In this document: in pieces, positions 36,901 through 46,390 of the stretch
How positions within the stretch are numbered: position 1 is the first letter of the stretch
Layout of the letters: each line of letters starts with the position of its first letter
Assembly (NCBI GenBank): GCA_037903475.1
Contig: JBAJFG010000035.1
Span: forward strand, 1,488,001 to 1,552,000
Origin: Ancylostoma caninum
Lineage: Eukaryota; Nematoda; Chromadorea; Rhabditida; Ancylostomatidae
Length of the DNA stretch: 64,000 bases
Reading direction: 5' to 3'
The notes under the pieces: generated by a model
The model's input: the letters and a program-made list of their open reading frames with translations, nothing else
Told to the model about the DNA's origin: nothing
Database searches by the model: none
Made by a program: the position numbers and the translations under genes

Positions 36901-39900
36901 TCTCAGGATAGTCACAGTAGCCTTTCTTCTCATTGTATACAAGTGAAGATGGACACTTCTAGAAAGGAAACTGATAGATTTAGGTTGACTTCACGGGGAA
37001 GATGGGGCGAATACCATGGTAGTCGCAACTCCTTCATTACAGTAAACATAATCGGAAGTGCATCCCAACGAATAGTAGCCATCCTGCTTTGTCTTGCAGT
37101 CAACGGTCCTAGAAGGGAGTAATTTACTCGTAAAGCCAAGATCCTCCACCTTTCCATTCGTGAACATAACTAGTGCTGATCCAGAAGCAAATGCCTACTT
37201 CGCTATCTGTGGAACAGCAGCAGGAGCCGGAGGCTGCATAGCTGGTGCTGGAGCTGGTGGTGGCACAACAGACGGAGCTGGAGCTGGCACAACAGGAGCC
37301 GGAGGTGGAGCAACCGCTTCAGGCGTGCAGTTCTCAGGATAGTCACAGTAGCCCTTCTTCTCATTGTATACAAGTGAAGATGGGCACTTCTAGAATGGAA
37401 ATTCATAGATTTAGGTTGATTTCACGAGGAAGATGGGGTTAATACCATGGTAGTCGCGACTCCTTCGTTACAGAAAACATAGTCAGATGTGCACCCCATC
37501 GAGTAGTAGCCATCCTGTTTTGTTTTGCAGTCAATGCTCCTAAAAAAGAGCAGGTTCTTCATAAAGCTACAGTCCTCCCTCTCTCTTCTCAATATACTAG
37601 TTTGGGAATTCTTCCATGAAGACAAGAACGCCGATCCCAAGGAAATCACTCACTTCACAGTCTGTGGAACAGTGGCAGGAGCCGGAGGCTGCATGGCTGG
37701 AGCTGGTGGTGGTGGTGGTGCCACAACAGACGGAGCTGGAGCTGGCGCAACAGGAGCCGGAGGTGCGGCAACCGGTGCTGGTGTGCAGTTTTCAGGATAG
37801 TCGCAGTAACCTTTCTTCTCATTGAACACAAGTGAGGATGGGCATTTCTGAAATGATATTTCAGTGGTTTAGGTTGATGTTACGAAGAACACGAGGAAAT
37901 ACCATTGGAGTCGACATTCCCTCGTTACAGTGCACAAAATCTGAGGTGCAGCCCAACGAGTAGTATCCGTCTGGTTTCGTCTTGCAGTCCACCCTAAATT
38001 AACATTTGTTATTTGGTTTGTTCTTTATTATATGACAAGAATAACTCAACAGCACTACATAGTTACAATATTTTATTTCATCGAGATGAGGCTACTTTGG
38101 AGCTTTGAGAAGACCACACAAGTAGCCATGAGAATTAGATCCTTATTCTTTTCATTCCTTATTCCTCTTTTTTTCAGTTTTGTGATTTTTCAAATTTCAG
38201 ACTATTCTTTCAGTTATACAACTGCAAATCCATGCGGGAATTTTACTGGATTTTATTGCTTCATTTTTCACACATAAGTTCATCTACATTAACGAAAGAA
38301 AAAACATACGACATGACTGGGGCTGCCGCTACTGGGGCAGAAGGTTGCATTGCTGGCGCTGGAGCAGGAGCTACAGAAGGAGCAGGCATTGGTGCAGCTA
38401 CTGGAGGTACCGTTGAGCAATTCTCAGCGTAGTCGCAGTGTCCCTTCTTCTCGTTGAACACCAATGTTGGAGGGCATTGCTAGAATGCACCCGCCTTGAA
38501 CATTTCAGGAACGTCCCTTCAGAGCGCCATCAACTCACCATCGCTGTTGCAACTCCTTCATTGCAGAATACAAAATTTGGAGTGCAGCCATTCGAGTAGT
38601 ATCCGTTCTGCTTTCCAGCACAATTGACGACCCTTAATAGCTATGGATATTACAGATGGAAGTGAAGGTTTTGGAAAAGAAAACATACGACGAAGTAGGA
38701 GGTGAATAAACCGGTGGAGGACTAGGCACTGGTTGTGTCGGAGCAGCAGGTGCAGATGAGCAGGCCTCAGGATAATCGCAATGTCCTTTCTTTTCGTTGA
38801 AAACAAGGGAAGATGGGCATTTCTGAATTTTAAATGCGTCGTTGTTTAATGATTACTCTTTCAAGTAGTAACAAGTAGTAGACTAGTAAGTAGTGAAATA
38901 CCATCGCCGTCGCCACTCCTTCATTGCAGAAAACAAAGTCCGATGAGCATCCGTTAGAGTAGTAGCCGTCCTTCTTCCCTTTACAGTCAACAACGCTAAA
39001 ATTATAAACAGTATTCACACTGTAATCATGCAATCCAACATGTCTACAGTAGTAATTTATTTACCCTGAGGGTGTGGGCGGGGCATACACAGGAGCTGGA
39101 GGTTGCGTAGCTGCCAGTGGAGGTGGCTGGGTAACCGTCACAGGTGGCAGCACAACGGGCGCGCCCGCCGAACAGTTCTCTGGATAGTCACATTGGCCCT
39201 TGTCCTGGTTGAAAACCAGGGACGACGGACATTTCTGGAATAAATTAGCATCCATTTATCCAAAAGAGTGCACAAGGATATCCACAACTCTACCATAGCC
39301 GTCGCTACTCCTCCGTTGCAGAACACATAGCTAGGGTTGCATCCATTCGAATAGAATCCGTCAGCTTTTCCAGCACAATCGACCACCCTGTAGGAGAAGT
39401 AGTTAGCAAACCGGTAGATGGCTTTCGGCCAGAAACAATGGATGAAACGTGAAACTCACGATGTTGCTGGTGGAACTCGGACAGGAGCTCGTGTGGTAAT
39501 ATCCTGATTCTCCGACAGGCAGTTATCAACGTAATCACACTGCTGCTTTTGCATATTGAAGACCAGCGACCCAGGGCATTTCTGAACATTCATCGTTAAT
39601 CCTGTACCATTCTGTGGATCCTGCTGATCTTGTGGACTCATAAACGCTTCCGGGGAGACTCTGAGCTCCTCGCTCATTCATATTGGACGGTTTTTTATGC
39701 AAAAAATTGTGGATCTCATAATTAGTATACCTGTAAACCAATATTGCCTAATACTTTTCAATCACACAAAGTTCAGCTGTTTTTTTTTTTTCAGGAACAG
39801 ATTTCCCATGAACGCTCATCCATCCACGACTCTACAATATGAGGAAAGATACCATAGCTGTAGTGGTTCCATCGTTGCAGAACACAAAATCAGAACTGCA

Positions 39901-42820
39901 TCCATTTGAGTGATATCCGTCCCTCCTTCCAGTGCAGTCCAGTGCCCTAAATCTCTGCTAATTCAATATCCCCGTAATATCTTCGTTTTTTTTAATCATT
40001 ATGATATATATTCAGTAATTTATGTCTGGTGCAATATATCATTCTTACGTTTCATCCCACCTATCCAGGAAATACGATAGATTTTTTTGAACTTACGGAG
40101 AAGCCGCTGCTGAATTGTCCGACGCGTAAGTTGACTCGAACTGTGGAGGTGGAGGTGCAGCTGGCTTTCCACTCCCACCAGCTTGGCAATCTTCTGGATA
40201 GTCGCAGTAGCCTTTGTCCTTATTGAACAGCAAGCCAGAAGGGCATTTCTGAAATTAACAAGGAAAATATATCTACATCCATGATATTCACACGATTCCA
40301 ATCATCATACCATAGCTGTCGCGACTCCATCTCGGCACAAGACAAAATCTGGCGAACATCCCTCGGCATGGTATCCATTAGGGCGTCCAACGCATGAGAG
40401 AGCTCTTGGAAGAAATAACTCTCAGCGACCAACTATCAAATCCAAAAAAGGTATCCAGAAATCAACTAACGGTTCTTGTGGAGCAGGCTGGCCAGATCGA
40501 GACGGGTGGTCCTGAGACGATTCACCAGAACACGACTCTGGATAGTCACAATACCCCTTCTTCCCATTGAATACCAAATTCGGTGGGCATTTCTAAATTT
40601 CATAAGCAAACAGTCCCATAACGTCAAGAACGAAAATCCTGGATAACTACCATCGGAGTGGCCACACCCTGTTCGCAAGAAATGAAGTCGACTGTGCAGC
40701 CATCCGAGTAGAATCCATCTTTTCGAAGTGCACAATAATTGGACCTAGACCATTTACGTTAGCCAAAATCTTGAGGGTTATCCATAGCCTTGTCCACTTA
40801 CGATACAGATTTCGAGCTGTCAGCAGCAGGAGCTGAAGCTGCAGCGGCTGAAGCGGAACCTTTCGACTCACAAGCTTCCGGATAATCGCAGTAACCTTTC
40901 GCTTCATTAAAAACTAGCGAAGAAGGACATTCCTGGAACGAAGCATTCGCTTCCTGAATAGCAAAGCGTGAAAATTCAAAAGCTGACCATCGGCATAGCG
41001 ATTCCACCGCTGCAGAAAATAAAGTTGGAAGTGCATCCGAGGCCATAGTTTCCATCGTCGCGAATCGAACAGTCAATGGGAGAAGCTGGCTCAGAAGACC
41101 TGCACTCAGCAACCTGCTCAATAGGCGTACATTTGCCTTGGCTGAAGACCTGTTCGTCAGGACACTCAGCTAACTGAGAAACTCCATCGGTGCATACCAC
41201 ATACTGCAAGAAATCCGTTAACTGGTAATGCTGCATACCAATTTAGGCAGATAATTACCTGCTGGGCACAGCCTGATATCGAATGTGACCCGTCTGGTTT
41301 GCCTTCACAGCTGAGCAAATCAGAAGATAATGAGCCGTAGCCGCTGACTTCTGGAAGCAATCATGTCGTTTGTTCGCGACTATGACAGGGGCGAGATCCA
41401 GAATAGGTGAAATTGACTTACTGTGGCTCCACATCCTTCCTCTCCCCCTAGAAATCACCTCTGGAGGGTAGGTTGGCACAAGGAGAGGAGCTCGAGTCAC
41501 TGGTTCTCTTTGAACCTCTGGATGTCCACCACATGCTCGGATTCGCCATTTGTGGTCGCACTGAAAACTTCTGGATAATTCGGTAAACCTCATCTCAATT
41601 ATGAGCCTCTGTGATGAGATCCACTATCCAAAAATATACAAATCCTAAAGATGTCCGGGTAAACTTTGGGATAACGACGAGGAACTGTCACCCAATCCGA
41701 AAGAGCCTGAGTCTTCCAATCCCAGATTCGAACTAAGTTCAAGCAAATTCTCCCAAGCACGCTCCTGGTACAGTACCAGCAATGAGACCTTTGCCAATTA
41801 AGGTAACAGATTTCAGGATTATCTTCCATGGATTCCCTACGACTCCTTCACCCCGTTACAAACATTATGGGAACGTCAGTTATGAAATCACATTGTGTGA
41901 AATTAATTGAATTATTACTGAAAGATCATCTGGTTGGATCAAAGAGGTGAGAACAAGTGGTGGTGAAGAGCGAGAGACCAGGGAAACTATGACAAATCCT
42001 GGGCCATCTGTCTCTCAACCACTATCAATCCCAGCTTCAAAATCATATTTGGATAAGTGAGAAATCCTCCCACTACCTCAACCTGTGTAGAAAATTCGAG
42101 AAGATCAAGTGTGAGTTCCAGAGGTAGTAAGGAAGTATGGAATCCAAAAGATGAAAGAATCACGAGCACAAGCGTTCAGATAACAATGATACAAATTGAT
42201 AATGGATGGATATAGGAGTCCAAAGTTCATTATCAATCGATAATATGTGCAGGGCCTCTGCCTAGGAGACCACCCACGATGAAAAAACATCTACGAAGTT
42301 AGAATCTTACCGTATTCCTGACAACGTCGTAGAAGAGTCCATGCTGACATGTGCTTAAGTGAAGATTGCCATTGCTACAGAAGAAGAATGTCGATGAACA
42401 ACCAATAGTGTACGTGCCATCCTTTCTTCCTGTACAGGATACTTCTTCCCGAGCTGAAAGAGGATCACATCACCGTCACGAACTCTAACACTACCAAATC
42501 TCCAACTTACCTTCACATCCAACCACGTTGCTATCGTAGTCACATTGGTTACTTTCTGGATTGAAGACTAGACCCCTTGGACAATTTTTAACCGATAGAA
42601 TACCATTATAACAGTGATCGAATACGTTAGAGCAGGGGGCAGTAGCATACACTCCGTTAACCCGACCATCGCAGACCCGACCGCTTTGGCCTACAGGTAG
42701 CAAGACATAAGGGTCACACTATGGATTGATTAGGAAGACGAGTAAAATGGCAATGGCAACAGAGAATAAGGCCTTACCGACTGCTAACCCGGTGAGGGTT
42801 AGTAATAAGAGTATCCGCAT
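14066..42820 (-). CDS. Giant secreted multi-CBM14 (peritrophin-A) chitin-binding protein, about 70 domains, 121 exons
   Basis: A single continuous reading frame can be spliced from ATG 42820 to TAG 14066. I count 121 exons and 18,711 coding nt (about 6,236 aa) once a 205-bp frame-breaking repeat in exon 108 is discounted. Exon 1 encodes a signal peptide (MRILLLLTLTGLAVG). About 70 CBM14 domains follow, most with spacing C-x11-C-x6-C-x9-C-x12-C-x5-C, linked by Pro/Ala/Gln-rich stretches. Near the C-terminal quarter are QYQPPQ repeats, a possible furin site RRKR, a Lys-Pro-His repeat and a Thr tract. The family binds chitin in eggshell, cuticle or gut/pharynx matrices (C. elegans CPG-1/2 and CBD-1 are eggshell examples, with far fewer domains). 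No internal start, signal peptide or stop suggests a gene boundary, but transcripts could split it. Orthology is unresolved. Exons are listed by block below. Confidence 0.85.
17380..17391 (-). other. Possible furin-type cleavage site (RRKR) in the giant protein
   Basis: Codons for Arg-Arg-Lys-Arg followed by Ser lie in a linker between exon 110 and domain 63. RRKR fits the R-X-K/R-R proprotein convertase consensus. Cleavage there would release a C-terminal piece with about 8 CBM14 domains from the large N-terminal array. Confidence 0.45.
18206..18557 (-). repeat. Direct repeat with 205-bp offset in QYQPPQ exon (frame-breaking)
   Basis: A segment of about 147 bp at 18206-18352 recurs at 18411-18557 with near identity, an offset of 205 bp. 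Both copies encode QYQPPQEPP, but in different frames, because 205 is 3n+1. The shift falls near 18395-18410. The reading frame of exon 109 is reached only in the frame of the second (lower-coordinate) copy. Confidence 0.85.
18702..21451 (-). other. Giant protein, divergent CBM14 domains 55-62
   Basis: Exons 96-107: 21291-21451, 21173-21230, 20889-21107, 20554-20796, 20278-20490, 19921-20056, 19737-19855, 19535-19670, 19298-19461, 19101-19232, 18963-19027, 18702-18890. The domains vary in sequence and intron position (phases 0, 1 and 2 occur), unlike the uniform central array. Several domains are whole within one exon (96, 98, 99, 100, 107). Exon 101 could begin at 20056 or 20062; both stay in frame. 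Confidence 0.85.
21511..24288 (-). repeat. Giant gene array, CBM14 domains 47-54 (DGHYSNGC subtype)
   Basis: Exons 83-95: 24195-24288, 23974-24125, 23815-23908, 23519-23758, 23214-23456, 22920-23153, 22694-22863, 22535-22628, 22322-22461, 22121-22214, 21886-22064, 21722-21818, 21511-21658. Exons 86-88 are three consecutive fused exons, each carrying the second half of one domain, a linker, and the first half of the next (GRPDGHYSNGCSPDFVFC). They differ little from each other, pointing to recent duplication. Confidence 0.88.
24377..28632 (-). repeat. Giant gene array, CBM14 domains 35-46 (GRPNGYHSNGC subtype)
   Basis: Exons 65-82: 28539-28632, 28327-28481, 28178-28271, 27621-28118, 27423-27562, 27258-27351, 26846-27000, 26696-26789, 26406-26642, 26198-26346, 26017-26110, 25810-25955, 25619-25712, 25322-25558, 25117-25262, 24765-25007, 24584-24677, 24377-24522. 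First halves read DCTGRPNGYHSNGC with FVFC, second halves KCPASLVFNEKKGYCDYPEN. Exon 68 (498 nt) spans three domains without introns and exon 80 holds a complete domain, so introns were lost. Linkers contain PSQPSQPPALSPPAASG. Confidence 0.9.
28696..33448 (-). repeat. Giant gene array, CBM14 domains 22-34 (GKKDGYYSNGC subtype)
   Basis: Exons 42-64: 33355-33448, 33057-33296, 32818-32990, 32643-32736, 32431-32585, 32278-32371, 32076-32215, 31925-32018, 31714-31865, 31560-31653, 31351-31499, 31192-31285, 30880-31134, 30670-30821, 30507-30600, 30314-30450, 30165-30258, 29936-30096, 29781-29874, 29562-29722, 29230-29323, 28907-29146, 28696-28841. First halves read VDCAGKKDGYYSNGC, second halves mostly KCPPTLVFNEKKGHCDYVEN. 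Exons 43, 54 and 63 are fused across the linker intron. Confidence 0.9.
33507..37993 (-). repeat. Giant gene array, CBM14 domains 11-21 (KTKPDGYYSMGC subtype)
   Basis: Exons 20-41: 37903-37993, 37654-37847, 37446-37539, 37199-37389, 37015-37108, 36768-36958, 36587-36680, 36391-36530, 36240-36333, 36020-36174, 35825-35918, 35577-35767, 35407-35500, 35158-35351, 34944-35037, 34759-34892, 34613-34706, 34410-34555, 34152-34245, 33893-34083, 33702-33795, 33507-33646. First halves read DCKTKPDGYYSMGC with FVFCNEG. Linkers are long and Pro/Ala-rich (APAPSVVPPPAPAPAMQPP). Introns are alike between neighbouring units, so whole exon-intron units were duplicated. Confidence 0.9.
38310..39946 (-). repeat. 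Giant gene array, CBM14 domains 7-10 (mixed)
   Basis: Exons 12-19: 39853-39946, 39460-39581, 39294-39387, 39065-39234, 38902-38995, 38689-38822, 38539-38632, 38310-38479. This is the start of the regular two-exon array. In domain 10 the second half begins QCPP instead of KCPP, because the acceptor is followed by CAA. Confidence 0.88.
40097..42820 (-). other. Giant protein, N-terminal block: signal peptide and divergent CBM14 domains 1-6
   Basis: Exons 1-11: 42778-42820, 42511-42690, 42311-42453, 41422-41560, 41259-41350, 40988-41203, 40802-40932, 40651-40744, 40471-40592, 40311-40404, 40097-40248. Exon 1 is the signal peptide. Domain 1 (exon 2) is complete in one exon. Domains 2-4 have divergent sequence and larger introns, including a 750-bp intron after exon 3. 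The regular half-domain exon pattern starts at exon 8. Confidence 0.85.
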
Positions 42821-43570
42821 AGGTGAGCGATGAGTTATGAGGGTGAGTAGCCGGGCTTAGATGTATCACAGCGCTCCGGCAGGTGAGATGGTGATACTGA
42901 AGTTCTGGAACCTCGATTCGCGCCATTTCCTCCCCCTCTTTCCTTTGATCAGCAAAATCCAATGCGGCGCGCGAAGTCAGGATACGGTGGATCGCAGGGA
43001 AGAAGACGTTGTTCCAGCTGTCTTCTGGATTCTGACGGCAATCCCACATGGCTTCGACGGCCGTACTAGTAGCTTGCTTCGGGCGACTTCCTGTTAGTTT
43101 ACTGCATTATCCCTGCCACTGTTTAAGGGTGCCTCTTTTCATGGATGTGATCAAGAATCCGGAAATCGAATATCCAATAATCCGTGGGTGTGGCGACCAC
43201 TATCACTTGCATGGATGTTGCCAAGTTTTTCTAGAACTTTGCTTCTACTAAAATTAACCTTTTCTGACACTCAGAGTTGTTTCGCAAATATGTTGTTTGC
43301 AAGATTTTATTCACAAATACGCATAGAACCAATTCACTAAGATGTTCTAAATTCTTTCTACATGTAGTGTAGTTTTCTATATGGCCATGACATTTCAAAT
43401 TTTGGGACAATTCATGAAATCCAGGCATGAACATATTTCTTCTGTGTTTTCACTCCTTGCTGAGACAGCTGAAGCCGAATGGCATCGCAGAAGCAAACAA
43501 CTAAAATATCAATAAATTAGGTATAGAAGACTACATCTTATAGTTTCCATTTTGATTTAATAAACGTGTG
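42821..43570. other. Intergenic between giant gene and homeobox gene
   Basis: About 750 bp, the upstream flank of the giant gene and the 3' flank of the homeobox gene. No ORF with support is seen, and no clear TATA element or acceptor directly before the ATG at 42820. Confidence 0.5.
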
Positions 43571-46366
43571 TTACACCCAAGAATGTTTAAAAAATCTAGT
43601 CTGTCTGAGTACCGGGTTGAATGGCAGCTGGCTGAGCTGCAGCGTTCTGTCCTGTGCCAGACGTTTGCATTTGTACCGACGATTTTGAAACCAAATCTTA
43701 ACCTAAAACAAGAATTCATTGTAGAGGTCCAATTTATCCCGTGTTGGAAGCCTACATTTCTCGATGTCAACATAAGAAACGAGGATTTGTGAATGTTTTG
43801 AACACTCTCTATCACTATTTTCCATGGAAATCAGGATCCCCTAATGGGAGAAGAAACTAGTCTGCTTTCAATGAATCCGACAAGTTTGGCGTTTTCACCT
43901 CTTGCAATCGAAGGACAGTTATATCATCGAAAATATCATCAAAAACTGTTGAAACAGTGCAGTGATCCACAGTGGTGTGATGTCTATAGTGCAGTGCATT
44001 TTTTAAAGGGATTTAGTGAAAGTAAGCATGAAAGAGGCAAGTGCGCTGGAAGTTGGATACAGTGCATTCCTGGTGACGTAAAGTAATGGTTCTGGGATTT
44101 TCCAGAAGTAATGAAGGATTCTGGAACCATCTCCAGTGTATTTAATCTCAAGAGGAAAAACACAAAGGCCATGCGCTTATTCACTTTACTTCAAATATTA
44201 ATATATTCATGCTCATTATTTATCATGAATGTCGTACATTGGTTGTTGGAGTAAACGGTTAATTCTCATCGATTAGGTAGGAACAATCTGCGGGAAATGG
44301 CTGGATAATCTATGTATGAAGCATTTATGGATTCATGTGCTACGTTGGAAAGATTCATTAATGTTCGTGGAGAAATTCTAGCCTTCGAGCAAGTTCAGAG
44401 TAAATCAGCATGACCCTAAGCCATTCGTGCTGCTAGTTCTGACGAGTTTTTCGAATAAAATGCACCTGTTTACGTCCCTAACAGGGAATCATCAATTTCG
44501 GATTAGCGAGCGCACCACACCATCTCAAGAAACACGAGACTCATTTCTGGACCTACAACTTACATTCTTCCTTTCCTTTTAGCTCAATTTCGTATCAGAA
44601 ATAAGGTCAACCTTCTACCCATGGTTTTCCTCAGATTTAGAGGTGTGCACCACATAATTTTATGTGCGGAAAAGGTGATTTAGGAAGGTACATAGTTGTA
44701 ATGAAAAATGAGTCCTTTAGGATCATGTCTTAAATAGGAAACGGAAACACTCTTGGAATGCTTCAGACTATAATGGGAGGCAATCTACGACAAATTTGTA
44801 ACCCAGGGTCAGTTAAAAAGTAACAAATGCCACGTAAACACTTGTAAACGAGAATGATGCCTCAGCAGTCTACTGGCTTACAATAACAGGAACAGGAATA
44901 GTGAATGCTCCACACTATACAATGGAATACTCGACGATTTTTGAAATATTCGAATTTTTGAATTATTCGAATATGGAACTTTTTGAAATATTCGAACATT
45001 TGAATAATTCGAATAAGGGGGTTTTCAAAATGTTCGAATAAACGAATTATTCGAATGTATCACTTTCTTGGCAACCCGAATGAATGAATCATTCGAATAA
45101 CTGCTTTTTGAAATCACCGAATGAATGAATAATTCGAATCGAATATTCGGTCCAATACCATTTCACTGATAGCTTTCAAAGCTTTCGTCCCTGGCCGTCA
45201 TTATCAAACCTTATCACTCACACCTACAAAGATTGGCCTCAGGACATATTAGGATCTCACCAGGCGATTTGCGGGATTTCTCGGAGATCGTAATGAGCCT
45301 TTGAGGCATGACCTTGTTAGTGCATGCCTATTGCTCTCTATAATAGCCATCTCACCATCATTATCCGAGTATCAAGTGTTCTCAATAGCAATAAACGAAT
45401 ATTTCGAATTTGCGACTTCTCAGACAGTCGAATGAACGAATTGTTCGAATATTAGCTTTCTCTAGGCGCCCGAATGAACGAATTATTCGAATAACTCTAA
45501 TTATTAACAGCTCGAATGAACGAATAGTTCGAATATGCTTACTCTTTGAAAAATCGAATGAATGAATTATTCGAATATTCGATTATTCGAAAATTCCATC
45601 GAATATATTCGATTCGGTCACATGTATACTCCACACTGTCCGATCTCTGAACCAAGCATCATGATGATCACAGAGCGTACACAGTGCTGTGTTCACCATA
45701 AATATAGAAGTTCCAGGATACCTCACTATCCTGAAGACCATAATGTATATCTGACCTGCGTGGCGCTGAGTCCCAACGTGTTTGCCAGTTCCTCTCTTTC
45801 ACTTGCTGTTACATAACGTTGCTTTTTGAATCTCTCTTCAAGTTCATTGACCTGAAATTGGTGGCTTGAAGCTTTAAGATCAGCTCTAGGATTCATAATA
45901 TTGCCCTAAGCAATTAGGACGCCCCAATCCGGATAGCGAACTCACCTGCCGCTGCGTGAACAGAACCCTTGGCTTCCTTCTGTGTTGTTGAGAACGCAGG
46001 GTGATGCTGCAATCCTTGTTGTTCTGAGCTGTCCTCATGAAGGTGTCTGTAATACACAAATTATTTCTCCAACCTGCATCCACTACATTCCAGGATTTTG
46101 GCATTGTTTGACTTACTGAAATACGCCAGATGCGCCCCTGCCGCAATTTGATACTGCATGTACGGATTCGAAGTGGTGGTCGGCTTGGGACTGTAGCACA
46201 AGTTCGTTGGATTCCCAAAGGAGGTGGGTATGCAGTCTCGTGTCGGCGATGTGGTGAACAGATGACAATTTGACTCGTGAATATGAGCAGTTTCCACATC
46301 TTCCGACGCTGAATCGGTGACGTTAAAAGCGGAGGACGACGTGCACGTCGGCAGCGATGAGTTCAT
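43571..46366 (-). CDS. NK-2 class homeobox transcription factor (192 aa, 4 exons; ceh-28-like candidate)
   Basis: Exons: 46117-46366, 45946-46046, 45756-45851, 43571-43702, total 579 nt. The homeodomain covers about residues 106-165: [12 protein letters not shown], then [13 protein letters not shown], then [11 protein letters not shown]. Arg5, Trp48, Phe49, Asn51 and Arg53 are present. Tyr at position 54 (residue 159) is the hallmark of NK-2 proteins that bind CAAGTG-type sites. Introns cut after homeodomain positions 12 and 44. A Ser/Thr-rich N-terminus precedes it; only 27 residues follow. Among C. elegans NK-2 genes (ceh-22, -24, -27, -28) the short form and the [14 protein letters not shown] tail suggest ceh-28, from memory and unverified. 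The third intron is 2.05 kb and holds ATTCGAAT repeats. Confidence 0.9.
44935..45165. repeat. ATTCGAAT palindrome array, part 1
   Basis: Many copies of TTCGAA/ATTCGAAT with flanking GAATGAATGAAT or GAATTATTCGAATA, spaced roughly 20-50 bp, in the third intron of the homeobox gene. Each palindrome is self-complementary, so the array could fold or be a decayed satellite. Confidence 0.75.
45395..45615. repeat. ATTCGAAT palindrome array, part 2
   Basis: The same CGAATGAACGAATTATTCGAATA-like units as part 1, after a 230-bp non-repetitive spacer. The unit recurs about five times with spacing near 40-50 bp and ends in a dense ATTCGAATATTCGATTATTCG block. Confidence 0.75.
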
Positions 46367-46384
46367 GAATACTGGCTATCATAT

Positions 46385-46390
46385 CTGGAA
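46385..46390 (-). promoter_or_regulatory. Candidate SL acceptor of the homeobox gene
   Basis: On the minus strand AGTTTCCAG ends about 19 bases before the ATG at 46366. It could receive a spliced leader or be a cis acceptor. Confidence 0.4.

Noticed and set aside
41255..41593. Long frame reading through exons 4 and 5 of the giant gene (ending YQAVPSR)
   Set aside because: It loses the CBM14 cysteines; splicing at 41421 and 41351 restores the domain CEGKPDGSHSISGC.
14092..42703. Open frames on the plus strand opposite the chitin-binding array (for example Gly/Arg/Trp-rich frames at 16538-17002 and 18007-18694)
   Set aside because: They are complements of Pro-, Gln- and Cys-rich coding exons; the composition mirrors the minus-strand repeats and they lack starts, splice logic or motifs.
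40500..43000. Possibility of several separate CBM14 genes with internal promoters
   Set aside because: No internal signal peptide, in-frame stop or new start was found at any junction, and phases join throughout; kept as one gene, though transcripts could still revise this.
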